Assembly (NCBI GenBank): GCA_030609325.1
Contig: JAUWCL010000001.1
Coordinates: 66,208 to 130,207, forward strand
Length of the DNA: 64,000 nt
Reading direction: 5' to 3'
DNA from: Candidatus Krumholzibacteriota bacterium
GTDB lineage: Bacteria; Krumholzibacteriota; Krumholzibacteriia; Krumholzibacteriales; Krumholzibacteriaceae
Below are positions 21,050 to 30,624 of this stretch, piece by piece. The notes beneath the pieces were generated by a model. It did not search any database. It saw nothing but the letters and a program-made list of their open reading frames with translations, and was not told the origin of the DNA. Positions within the stretch are counted from its first letter, which is position 1; every line of letters begins with the position of its first letter. A program made the position numbers and the translations under genes.

Positions 21050-21203
21050 GATTATCGCTGCGGATTATATGATGGATCGCGCCCCGGGGAGAATAAAAAT
21101 CTCGCCTCGGGCAACAAAGTTGTAACCTCCACCCCTCGCCGGCCGACACTGACAGTAAGAGCCGCGGCAGAGCTCTTGGACCAGTTACCATGGAGGTATC
21201 GAG

Positions 21204-21836
21204 ATGAACTCGATAACAGGAAAGAAAACGGGATTCGAGAGGCTTGTCAGGTTCACTGGCGGCGGAGCCCTCCTGATGGCAGTGTTCGGCCTTATCCTCT
21301 TCTCACCACTCTCCGCCAGTGGACAGGACAGTTATTACGGATATGGAGCGGGCAATGGCGGCAGGCACGTCGCCGGCAGATCTCACTCCGGCCCGCACTA
21401 TATCGGGGCCGATCCGGAAGGACATGTCGAATTTCTCGAGATCGTGCTCGATCTCTCGGAGAAACAGGCCGAGGAAATAAGAGGGATACTCGCCGAGCAG
21501 CACGAGAAGAGGATGAAGCTCGACGACGGACGCATGATGGCCGGGCACCGCGGGAGAGGAATGTACGGCAGACACAAAACACGGAGGAATCATGTGCACC
21601 GTTACAGCGACTGTGATAGAGTCGATCGCGTGGAGATGCGGAGCCGCATGCGCAGGGAGAGGCGCGAATTGAACAAGCATCGTGAGAAGATGCGCAGCCG
21701 CATGGATAACTTGCGCGAGGAAACAGAAAAGAAACTCGCCACGGTCCTCGACGACAGCCAGATGAAGAAGCTTCGCGAGCTCCACGAGCTCAGGAACGAT
21801 CACCGCGAGGAACGGCGGGAACGGCGCGGCAGGTAG
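21204..21836 (+). CDS. Spy/CpxP-like periplasmic protein
   Basis: Signal peptide, LDLSEKQAEEIRGILAEQHEKR helix, His/Arg-rich charged helices. Confidence 0.7.
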   Translation: MNSITGKKTGFERLVRFTGGGALLMAVFGLILFSPLSASGQDSYYGYGAGNGGRHVAGRSHSGPHYIGADPEGHVEFLEIVLDLSEKQAEEIRGILAEQHEKRMKLDDGRMMAGHRGRGMYGRHKTRRNHVHRYSDCDRVDRVEMRSRMRRERRELNKHREKMRSRMDNLREETEKKLATVLDDSQMKKLRELHELRNDHREERRERRGR

Positions 21837-21838
21837 CT

Positions 21839-22474
21839 TTGAGCCTCAGCGCCGCATACGCGATGAGCCTGCCTGTTGCGAGAGAGAGCATGGAGATCGA
21901 AGAAAGAAACGACTTGGATATCATCAGCGAAGTGCTCGAGGGAAACACGGACGAATTCGGCAGGCTGATAGACAGGCACCGGGAACACGTCTTCCGGATC
22001 GTCGGGAGGCGTGTTCCCCGTGAGGGCATCGATGAAGTGGCTCACGACGTGTTCGTCAGGGCCTGGTCTTCACTTGCGTCGTACAGGGGCGAGAGTCCCT
22101 TTCAGTGGTGGCTCTCGAAAATAGCGGTACGAACATGCCATGATTACTGGCGCGAGCGATACCGCTCGAAGGAGACGCCGATGAGCTCGCTGGGGGAGAA
22201 ACACGCTGACTGGCTCGAGAACACGATAGCGGGAGAGCCGGAGATCTCTTTCGACAGATCCGAATCGAGGATGATAGCGCGGGATGTCGTGATGAGGGCC
22301 CTCGCACACCTCTCCCCCGCCGACAGGGCGGTAATCGAACTTGTCCACCTGGAAGAAAGGCCGGCAAGAGAGGCGGCCGACCTGCTCGGCTGGAGCGTGG
22401 TCAACATAAAAGTGAGGGCACACAGGTCGAGAAAAAAACTGAAGAAGATACTGGACAAGATGGAGGAACGATAA
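21839..22474 (+). CDS. ECF-family RNA polymerase sigma factor
   Basis: GRLIDRHREHVFRIVGRRV (region 2), LSPADRAVIELVHLEERPAREAADLLGWSVVNIKVRAHRSRKKLK (region 4). True start may be ATG 21863 or 21890. Confidence 0.93.
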   Translation: MSLSAAYAMSLPVARESMEIEERNDLDIISEVLEGNTDEFGRLIDRHREHVFRIVGRRVPREGIDEVAHDVFVRAWSSLASYRGESPFQWWLSKIAVRTCHDYWRERYRSKETPMSSLGEKHADWLENTIAGEPEISFDRSESRMIARDVVMRALAHLSPADRAVIELVHLEERPAREAADLLGWSVVNIKVRAHRSRKKLKKILDKMEER

Positions 22475-22785
22475 TGAACCATAACGAAAGGGACAGGATC
22501 GACAGGCTCCTCGCCGCCGGATGGCGGGGTGCCGGCGAGATCAGTCCGGGAGAGGACTGGAAGGCGGGCGTCATGGCCACGATCAGGACCGCTTCGGCCG
22601 CCGTGGAACCTTCCTCGACCAACGGATTCAGCAGTCTTGTCCTGCGCGTCTCGATTGCCGCGGCGGCGGCCGCAATAGCCCTCGTGGCATGGACCCTGTC
22701 GACCGGCATCGTATCGTACCAGGACCTGGCCGTGAAGCTGCTCGACGATCCGGCGAGCATGCTCTTCTCGTCGCCGTTCGTATAA
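22474..22785 (+). CDS. Small single-TM protein, putative anti-sigma factor
   Basis: 103 aa, one central TM; start overlaps sigma-factor stop (position only). Confidence 0.5.
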   Translation: MNHNERDRIDRLLAAGWRGAGEISPGEDWKAGVMATIRTASAAVEPSSTNGFSSLVLRVSIAAAAAAIALVAWTLSTGIVSYQDLAVKLLDDPASMLFSSPFV

Positions 22786-22812
22786 CGGTCCGGCAGAGGA
22801 GCAGGGAAGGAA

Positions 22813-23265
22813 TTGACAATGAAGGGAAATACAAAGATTTGGATCGGGATGGTTCTGCTGTTTCTCAGCGGCATCGCCGTCGGATTCTTCGGGTCGGGCA
22901 TGATCATCAGGAAACACGTACGCGAGTTCGTGGAGAGAGGGCCTGCGCACATGAACGCCCGTGTCGTACATCACGCGCTCAGGGGAATGGATCTGACAGA
23001 CGATCAGCGCATTGAGGTCGACAGGATCATCGAGGAAACAATGCCCGAGATGAACAGGCTGTCCTCTGAATTCGGCGATTCTCTTGAAACGGTGGCTACG
23101 CGGCAGTTCGACAGTATCAAGGCCCTCTTCGACGAGGAACAGGTGAAGGTTCTCGAGGAAAGGATGGAGAAGATCCGCGAGATGATGAAGAAGAGAAGAA
23201 GCGGGCGCCGCGGGCACGGGCCCGGGAGAGGAATCCGCCACAAGGACCACCGTTCGAGCGGCTGA
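22813..23265 (+). CDS. Membrane-anchored Spy/CnrX-like periplasmic sensor protein
   Basis: N-terminal TM; MDLTDDQRIEVDRIIEETMPEMNRLSSEFGDSLE...KALFDEEQVKVLEERMEKIREM. Confidence 0.7.
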   Translation: MTMKGNTKIWIGMVLLFLSGIAVGFFGSGMIIRKHVREFVERGPAHMNARVVHHALRGMDLTDDQRIEVDRIIEETMPEMNRLSSEFGDSLETVATRQFDSIKALFDEEQVKVLEERMEKIREMMKKRRSGRRGHGPGRGIRHKDHRSSG

Positions 23266-23394
23266 CAGGAGCTCGGTTGAAATCCATTAATCATAATATT
23301 GTACTGCACTTGACCCCGGTCAAGGCAACGCTTTCACCCGGCATACTAGCATTAGATAATTCGACGTTAGATAATTTCGGACATAATTAATATA

Positions 23395-24885
23395 GTGCTG
23401 ATTCGATTGTCATCAATCTCAACTACAGGAAGATATTTGAAACTCAGGTTCCGCATAATTATTGCCCTGTTCACCGCGGCCCTCCTCGCCTCGTGCGGAG
23501 CCGGTTTCAGGACAGGCCCCGATTACGAGCGTCCCGAGGAGGAGCTCGAAAGGCCCGAGTCGTTCGTTCAGGCCGACGGCGATACCACCTCGGTCCTCCC
23601 CCAAGTCCGCTGGTGGGAGGTCTTCGGGGACACAACCCTCAACAGGCTCGTCGAGGAATCGGCAGCGAACAACCTCGATATCAGGAAGGCCACCGCGTCG
23701 GTGGCCGAGATGGCCGCCTACAGCCGCAAGGCACTCGCCGACAGGCTCCCATCGGTGATGCTGGGCAGCGACTGGTCGAAGCAGAAGCTGCCCGACACGT
23801 ACAGCACCCAGAGCGGTTCGGTCGGCGGCACAACGGAGAGCTGGAACTTCTCTCTTAGCGCCTCGTACGAGTGGGACCTATGGGGCAAGTGGGCGAGGGC
23901 CCACGAGGCGACCCGCGCCGATCTCGCCGCGTCGATTGAGAACAGGAATACGATCATCCAGTCGGTCATTGCGGAGACGGCGACCCTCTACTTCCAGATC
24001 GAGGCTACCGAGCGAAGGATCCAGATATCAGATAACCTCATCGACAGCTACGCGAAGAGCGTGAGGATGATCGAGGCGCGCTACAAGCGCGGTCTCACGA
24101 GCGTCCTCGACCTGACGCAGGCGCAGCGCTCGCTAGCCAGAGCCGAGTCGACACTCCCCCAGTACAGACAGGAGCTCGGCAAGCTTCAGCACAGGCTTGC
24201 CGTCATACTCGGCCGGTACCCCGAGTCATCACCGCCCAGAGAACAGCCAGAGGAGTATTTCAGGCGCCTCGCCCCCGTACCGGCCGGACTGCCCTCCGAC
24301 CTTCTTGCGTCGAGGCCCGACGTGAGGGCCGCCGAGGAGAGGTTGCGGGCACTCAACGCAAGGTACGGCGTGGCCATAGGCAATCTCTTCCCCAGGATCA
24401 CCCTCACGGGCAGTTACGGTTACACGAGCAGAGAGCTCGACGGGCTCTTCAGGCCCGATCAGGTCCTGTGGAACCTCTTCGCAGGGATCACCCAGCCGAT
24501 ATTCAGCTCGCAGACGCTGCTCACCGAGAAGGACGCGGCAAGGGCAAGATACGAGCAGGGTCTGACTGACTACGCCAAGACGGTGCTCGGCGCGTTCGCC
24601 GAGGTAGAGGGCGCCCTGTTGACCAGGAAGGAACAACTCGAAAAGCGCGAATACATCATTGAATTCCTCGAGAAGGCACGCGTTACCCTCACCATCGCGC
24701 AGAGCAGGTATGACCGTGGCCTCGTCGAATATATTACGGTACTCGATGCATGGGCGGCAAGATTCCAGGCTGAGGACAGCCTCGTACTTGTCGACCTCGC
24801 CATACTGACCAACCGCGTTACGCTTCACCGCGCCCTCGGCGGCAACTGGATAGAACCCGATACGACGGAGAAAGAGGACAGATGA
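23395..24885 (+). CDS. RND efflux outer-membrane lipoprotein (NodT/OprM family)
   Basis: Lipobox LLASCGAGF, GPDYERPE, two TolC-like repeats. Confidence 0.93.
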   Translation: MLIRLSSISTTGRYLKLRFRIIIALFTAALLASCGAGFRTGPDYERPEEELERPESFVQADGDTTSVLPQVRWWEVFGDTTLNRLVEESAANNLDIRKATASVAEMAAYSRKALADRLPSVMLGSDWSKQKLPDTYSTQSGSVGGTTESWNFSLSASYEWDLWGKWARAHEATRADLAASIENRNTIIQSVIAETATLYFQIEATERRIQISDNLIDSYAKSVRMIEARYKRGLTSVLDLTQAQRSLARAESTLPQYRQELGKLQHRLAVILGRYPESSPPREQPEEYFRRLAPVPAGLPSDLLASRPDVRAAEERLRALNARYGVAIGNLFPRITLTGSYGYTSRELDGLFRPDQVLWNLFAGITQPIFSSQTLLTEKDAARARYEQGLTDYAKTVLGAFAEVEGALLTRKEQLEKREYIIEFLEKARVTLTIAQSRYDRGLVEYITVLDAWAARFQAEDSLVLVDLAILTNRVTLHRALGGNWIEPDTTEKEDR

Positions 24886-26087
24886 GTCTCAAGCAGAAGA
24901 TAATCGATTTCAGGGAAGAGAGGCCCGCCACCTTCCAGATGGCGGTGATCGCGATGATGATCGTCGCCGCGATCCTGATATTCGCCGTGATGATGGCAAC
25001 GCGCGAAGAAGTGACGAGGCAGCGGATGACACTGCCCGCTCCGAGGGTGAATGTGAAAGCGGCCGAGGTAGGCCCGACGAGGGTCAGAATCACCGGCGAG
25101 GGCACCGTCTCTCCCCTTCGCGAAATCGACCTCGTCCCGCAGGTAAGCGGAATGGTCGTGTTCATGTCCCCCACCCTCGTCGACGGCGGGATGTTCTCGA
25201 AGGGCGACGTCCTGCTCCGGATCGATCCGGTCGATTACGAGCTTGCCGTCAAGACAGCCGGGGCACGGGTCAAGGACCTCGAGAGCAGGCTGATGCTGAC
25301 CGAGGAGGAGGCCGAGGCAGCCCGCGAGGAATGGAAGATACAGAACGGTGACAATAACGAGACCTCGCCTCCCCCACTGGTAGCCAAGGAACCCCAGCTC
25401 GCAGCCGCCAGGGCGGCGCTGGCCGGAGCGAATGCCGATCTCGACAAGGCGAGACTCAATCTCAAGAGGACGAATATCAAGGCCCCGTTCGACGGTAGAA
25501 TCAGCTCGAAGTCGGTCGACCTGGGACAGTTTATCGGCGTAGGCCAGAGGCTCGGAACCCTGTTCTCCGTGGAAGCGGCCGAGATCTCGGTACCGCTCGA
25601 GGACGTCGACCTGCGCTGGATCGACGTACCCGGCTTCACAGCCGACGACGCCAACGAGTCGGAGACGAGAGTCATCGCCGATATCGCCGGCGAGACGGTG
25701 ATACATGAGGCTAAGCTGATGCGCACCGAAGGTCGCCTCGACACCAGGACGAGGATGGTCAACGTCATCGTACGGGTTGAGCGACCCTATGACGCGATGC
25801 CGCCCCTGGCGATGGGACTCTTCGTAAGGGTCGAGATCGAAGGGAAAACTCTGCCTGAGGCCGTTTGGCTCCCCCGCGGTTCGATCCGCAATGGAGGCAT
25901 CGTCTACATAGTGGACGGCGAGAGCAGGATCCGCTTCAGACAGATCGAAATAGCCAGATATGACAGTGACGAGGTCCTCGTCCGATCCGGAATAGAAAAC
26001 GGAGACCTCGTCGTCATATCCCCGATGAAGATAGTGACTGAAGGCATGAAGGTGAAACACGGTCAGCCGGGGGGCTCTGGAAAATGA
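24882..26087 (+). CDS. RND efflux periplasmic adaptor (MFP/HlyD)
   Basis: EGTVSPLREIDLVPQVSGMVV...IKAPFDGRISSKSVDLGQFI. Confidence 0.93.
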   Translation: MSLKQKIIDFREERPATFQMAVIAMMIVAAILIFAVMMATREEVTRQRMTLPAPRVNVKAAEVGPTRVRITGEGTVSPLREIDLVPQVSGMVVFMSPTLVDGGMFSKGDVLLRIDPVDYELAVKTAGARVKDLESRLMLTEEEAEAAREEWKIQNGDNNETSPPPLVAKEPQLAAARAALAGANADLDKARLNLKRTNIKAPFDGRISSKSVDLGQFIGVGQRLGTLFSVEAAEISVPLEDVDLRWIDVPGFTADDANESETRVIADIAGETVIHEAKLMRTEGRLDTRTRMVNVIVRVERPYDAMPPLAMGLFVRVEIEGKTLPEAVWLPRGSIRNGGIVYIVDGESRIRFRQIEIARYDSDEVLVRSGIENGDLVVISPMKIVTEGMKVKHGQPGGSGK

Positions 26088-29000
26088 TGGAAAAGCTGAT
26101 CGGCTGGTTTACCGAAAACCACGTCGCTGCAAATCTGCTGATGGTCTTTCTGCTGCTCGCCGGCCTGCTGACCGTTCAGAATATGAAGATCGAGACTTTC
26201 CCCGATTTCGCTCCGGACATGATCTCGATCTCGATGGAATATCCCGGCGCCTCGCCCGAGGAGGTCGAGGAAGCGATCATCCGCAGGATCGAGGAACGCG
26301 TTGCCGGCCTTGCCGGTATTAAGAAGATCACCGCCTCGGCGCGCGAGGGATTCGGAACCGTCACGATCGAAATCATCAGTGGATGGGATCTCGACGACAT
26401 CACCAACGATGTCAAGAGCGAGGTCGACCGCATCAGGACATTCCCCAACGAGGCGGAGAAACCTATCGTCAGGCAAATAGTGCGCAAGACGCAGGTGATA
26501 AATATTGCTCTGTACGGCGACGCGCCTGAATCGACGATCAAGCATCTCGCCGAGAAGATGAAGAGCGATCTGATCAACATGCCCGGCATAACCCTCGTCG
26601 AGATCTTCGGCGTTAGGCGCGCCGAGATCCATATCGATATATCGGAGAACAATCTCAGGCGGTATGGGCTTACACTCGACCAGATCGCGGCCATCGTGCA
26701 GAAATCCAGCCTCGACCTTCCCGCCGGCTCGGTCAGATCGAAGGAAGGGACGGTCCTGATACGTACGAAGGGCCGCAGGTACAGGGCCGAAGACTATGCC
26801 GACATCGCGATCATTTCTCGGCCCGACGGTTCGAAGGTCACGCTCGGACAGATAGCGACCCTCACGGACGGCTTCGAAGACAACGATCTGAAGGTCTCGA
26901 CGCACGGCAAACCGGCGGCATTCATCGAAATCTACCGCGTCGCAGACCAGAGCGCGCTCGAGGTAGCATCCTCCGTGAAGACATACATCGAGGATATCCG
27001 CGGCGATCTGCCCGAGGGGATGGACACAGTCTATTTTCAGGATAAATCGATCATCCTGAAGAGCAGGATCAGTCTCCTTATCAAGAACATGGCGCTCGGG
27101 CTCGTCCTCGTCATTATTCTCCTGTCGCTGTTCCTCAACGTGAAACTCGCCTTCTGGGTAACGATGGGTATACCGATATCTTTCGCCACGGGCCTTTGGC
27201 TGCTCCCTTTCTTCGATATCTCGATCAACATGATCTCACTCTTCGGATTCATGCTGATACTGGGAATCGTCGTCGATGACGCGATCGTCATCGGCGAGAA
27301 CGTATACCGGAAGCGCGAGAAAGGGATCCTTCCATTTGAGGCGGCCGTCCAGGGAGCCGAGCAGGTCAGCAGACCGGTTATCTTCGCCGTACTGACGACG
27401 ATAGCGGCTTTCTGGCCCCTTCTGATGATTCCAGGCACCCGCGGGAACATCATGCGCAACATGCCGATCGTGGTCATCGCCGTCCTGGCCGGATCGCTGA
27501 TCGAGGCGCTCCTGATACTGCCGGCGCATCTTTCCAGAAGCCGTTTCAAGACACTCAACCATAATCCGGAAAACACGCGGACCAAGCCGGCCGACAGATG
27601 GTTAAAGAATATTATTAAAGGGTCTTACAGGCGTTTTCTCGCGTTCTGCCTTAAGTGGAGGTACGCCGCGGTGACAGTCGGCGTGGCCCTTCTGATTCTC
27701 ACGATAGGCCTCATCACCAGCGGACGAATAAAACTTACGATATTCCCCCGCCTCGACGCGGACTATCTCTCGTGCTCACTGGTCATGCCTCCGAGCACGC
27801 CGGCCAGCCGAACAGAGGAAGTGCTGGCGCGTATAGAGCGTGCCGCACTCGAGACAATGGAGGAAGCTGACAGCCGCCGGCCCGAAGACGCACCGCCGGT
27901 GATGGAGGATTATTTCTCCCTTATCGGTGTCCACATGGGCGGAGGCGGGCCTTTCTCCACTACCGAGATGGGAGGGCACCTGGCCCAGGTGCACGTCCAG
28001 CTTCTCGAGGGAGAGAAGAGAAACCTGAAGGCGCGATACCTCGCCAGCGAATGGCGCAAGAAGGTCGGACCTATCCCCGACGCCGAGTCTATCTCGTTCA
28101 AGGGACGGACAGGAAGTCCGGACGCGCCGATCGAGGTACACCTCTCGTCGGATGACAAGATCAAGCTATTCGAGGCGGTAGAGTCATTGAAGGCCGAGTT
28201 GCGGGAATATCCCGGCCTGATCGAGGTAGCCGACGACCACATGCCGGGCAAGCAGGAGATGCAGCTCAAACTCAAACCGGAAGCGAGAAGTCTCGGTCTG
28301 ACGCTGAGCGAACTCGCCCGCCAGGTAAGGGCCGCCTTCTACGGCTCCGAGGCCCTGCGCCTGCAGATTGGCGAGGATGAGGTCAAGGTCCTCGTGCGAT
28401 ATCCCGACGGCGAACGCAGGTCGATCGGAAACGTCAGCGGCATGCGTATACGCATGCTGGACGGCACCGAGGTGCCGTTCAGGCAGGTCGCCGAAGTAAA
28501 AACCGTCCAGGGCTATGCGACCATCACCAGGGCTGACAGGAAACGGGTCATCGCCGTATCGACCGATATCGAGGAAGGCCAAGCCAACAATACAGAGGTA
28601 AACCGCGCCCTGGAGTCAACGATACTTCCCGCTATGCGCGAATCACATCCCGACGTCCGGTTCGCCGTCGAGGGCGAGGGACGTGAAGACAAGGAGTTCA
28701 TGTCGTCGATCGTCAGGTCGTTCGTCATAGCGCTATTCCTCATATATGTACTCCTTGCGATACCGTTCAAATCGTTCACACAGCCTCTCATAGTAATGAC
28801 GGCGATCCCTTTCGGCATGGTCGGGGCGGTCCTCGGCCACAAACTGATGGGCTACAACCTGAGCATGATGAGCCTCTTCGGGATGGTCGGCCTGTCGGGA
28901 GTCGTGGTGAACGATTCGCTCGTCCTCATAGATGCGACGAACAGGATCCGCAGGGGGGGCAGGACAGCGAAGGAGGCGATCAGCTCGGCCGGCGAACTGA

Positions 29001-29227
29001 GGTTCCGGGCGATCATCCTCACGTCGATCACGACGTTCGGAGGGCTGACGCCGATGCTTCTGGAGAGATCGCTTCAGGCGAAGTTCCTCATCCCGATGGC
29101 CGCCGGCCTCGGATGGGGCGTGCTGTTCGCTACGGGGATCACGCTGCTTATTATCCCGAGCCTCTACCTCATACTGGAGGACCTGAAAATACTCTGGGGT
29201 AAAATCTTCCCCGGAATCTCCGCCTGA
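26084..29227 (+). CDS. RND efflux permease (AcrB/HAE-like)
   Basis: 1047 aa; ETFPDFAPDMISISMEYPGASPEEVEE; TM4 GIVVDDAIVIGENVYR; C-terminal half repeats the topology. Confidence 0.95.
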   Translation: MMEKLIGWFTENHVAANLLMVFLLLAGLLTVQNMKIETFPDFAPDMISISMEYPGASPEEVEEAIIRRIEERVAGLAGIKKITASAREGFGTVTIEIISGWDLDDITNDVKSEVDRIRTFPNEAEKPIVRQIVRKTQVINIALYGDAPESTIKHLAEKMKSDLINMPGITLVEIFGVRRAEIHIDISENNLRRYGLTLDQIAAIVQKSSLDLPAGSVRSKEGTVLIRTKGRRYRAEDYADIAIISRPDGSKVTLGQIATLTDGFEDNDLKVSTHGKPAAFIEIYRVADQSALEVASSVKTYIEDIRGDLPEGMDTVYFQDKSIILKSRISLLIKNMALGLVLVIILLSLFLNVKLAFWVTMGIPISFATGLWLLPFFDISINMISLFGFMLILGIVVDDAIVIGENVYRKREKGILPFEAAVQGAEQVSRPVIFAVLTTIAAFWPLLMIPGTRGNIMRNMPIVVIAVLAGSLIEALLILPAHLSRSRFKTLNHNPENTRTKPADRWLKNIIKGSYRRFLAFCLKWRYAAVTVGVALLILTIGLITSGRIKLTIFPRLDADYLSCSLVMPPSTPASRTEEVLARIERAALETMEEADSRRPEDAPPVMEDYFSLIGVHMGGGGPFSTTEMGGHLAQVHVQLLEGEKRNLKARYLASEWRKKVGPIPDAESISFKGRTGSPDAPIEVHLSSDDKIKLFEAVESLKAELREYPGLIEVADDHMPGKQEMQLKLKPEARSLGLTLSELARQVRAAFYGSEALRLQIGEDEVKVLVRYPDGERRSIGNVSGMRIRMLDGTEVPFRQVAEVKTVQGYATITRADRKRVIAVSTDIEEGQANNTEVNRALESTILPAMRESHPDVRFAVEGEGREDKEFMSSIVRSFVIALFLIYVLLAIPFKSFTQPLIVMTAIPFGMVGAVLGHKLMGYNLSMMSLFGMVGLSGVVVNDSLVLIDATNRIRRGGRTAKEAISSAGELRFRAIILTSITTFGGLTPMLLERSLQAKFLIPMAAGLGWGVLFATGITLLIIPSLYLILEDLKILWGKIFPGISA

Positions 29228-29236
29228 CCGGTAGAG

Positions 29237-30304
29237 CTACCCCTTCATCTCCGCGATCTTTCTGATGGCCCGCTCCTGCATATCCCTGGCCGCCTCTGCC
29301 GGGTCCATCTTCCCCCCCATAACGCTCTGATAGAACGGCCGCATGGCATCCCAGATCGCGCGCATCTCGGGCACCGAAGGCATCGGCTGACCGCGTCTCG
29401 CCTGTTCCATCGAACCCTTCAGTATCGGGTCGGCAAGAAGCTCCTCGTCATTGTACAGGCTCGATATCGCCGGCAGGATCTTCAATTCCCCGGTAATCTC
29501 CTTCTGAACGGGCTCCGAGGTGAGAAAGACGAGGAGATCCTTGACCAGCTGCAGCTTCTCCTCATTCACATTGACGTTGATCGAGTATCCCTTGCTCGAA
29601 ACCATCGGCACCGGATATTTCCCGGTCTCCGTGATCACCGGGATCGCCATCACGCCGATCTCCATCCCGGCTTCAATGTAAGCCTTCAGCGACCAGGGTC
29701 CGTTGATGATGAATGCCGCCTGCTCCTTCTTGAACATCGTGTCACTGAGCTCGTAGTTGCATTCCTTCGGCAGGATCCTGTGCTTGTTGCGCAGGTCGGC
29801 CATGAACGCCAGCGCCCTCGCCATCTCCGGGGTGTCAAGCGTCGGAGAGTATTTTCCGTCCATCACCCAGCCGCCGAATCCGCCGAGGAACGGGACAAGC
29901 CAGAACGGCTCGATCGAGTTGAAAACGACGCCGTACCGCTCGGGCATGCCGTCACCGTTATCGTCGACGGTGAGGCGCCTGCACATCTCTATCCACTCGT
30001 CGGTGTCCTTCGGCTCAAACATCACCATCGCCTTGTTGTAGATAAGCATCAGGTGGTTGCCGATCTGGTCGGGAACGGCGTAGATATGCCCGTCTAGAGT
30101 GGCCAGCGACGACTTCTCGTAACGGCTGAAGAAAGCGGCGTCGAGAACATCATCGAGCGGCGTGATCAACTTCATCACCGAATACGGCCCTATCTTGTCG
30201 CTGGGCCCGTAAACGAGGTCGGTGGTGCCGTCTCCCACTCCCCCGCATCCGGAGAAAAAGAGTAAGACCGCTGCCAGAGCGATCGCCGGTATCCTGATAT
30301 TCAT
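29237..30304 (-). CDS. Maltose-type ABC substrate-binding lipoprotein with short N-terminal domain
   Basis: Lipobox FFSGCGG then directly GTTDLVYGPSDKIG...ITPLDD...FIINGPWSLKAYIEAG...GQPMPSVPEMRAIWDAM, as in MalE-type proteins. Confidence 0.88.
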   Translation of the reverse strand: MNIRIPAIALAAVLLFFSGCGGVGDGTTDLVYGPSDKIGPYSVMKLITPLDDVLDAAFFSRYEKSSLATLDGHIYAVPDQIGNHLMLIYNKAMVMFEPKDTDEWIEMCRRLTVDDNGDGMPERYGVVFNSIEPFWLVPFLGGFGGWVMDGKYSPTLDTPEMARALAFMADLRNKHRILPKECNYELSDTMFKKEQAAFIINGPWSLKAYIEAGMEIGVMAIPVITETGKYPVPMVSSKGYSINVNVNEEKLQLVKDLLVFLTSEPVQKEITGELKILPAISSLYNDEELLADPILKGSMEQARRGQPMPSVPEMRAIWDAMRPFYQSVMGGKMDPAEAARDMQERAIRKIAEMKG

Positions 30305-30387
30305 GGATTACCTCACTGTAGAAATTAGTGATCTTCGTCGAAGCATACACTGCCGCTCGCGCGGGTGGCAAGAAACGAGTCCCGGCC

Positions 30388-30624
30388 TCAGTCCTTCAGG
30401 AGTACGGCCATGCTGAAGAAGCCGACAGCCGGCTTGACGACGAACGGCTTGGGCAACTCGTAGGGATCGAGATAGCGCAACGCCTCGAGCTCGATGTCGA
30501 TCAGGCTGAGATCGTAGTCCTCAGCGGTGGCCTCGGAGACGCCGTTTCGCAGCACAGGTGTCCGGAGACGCTGAAGGGTCGAGGCGAGAAAATCGGATAC
30601 GTACGGCCTGTCGAGAATTATCAT
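30388..30624 (-). pseudogene. Truncated ATP-grasp protein fragment
   Basis: MIILDRPYVSDFLASTLQRLRTPVL...FVVKPAVGFFSMAVLLKD*; first 78 aa of an ATP-grasp-like protein, then stop. Confidence 0.55.

Noticed and set aside
24825-26060. 411-aa minus-strand ORF opposite the RND adaptor
   Set aside because: Shadow ORF of the MFP gene.
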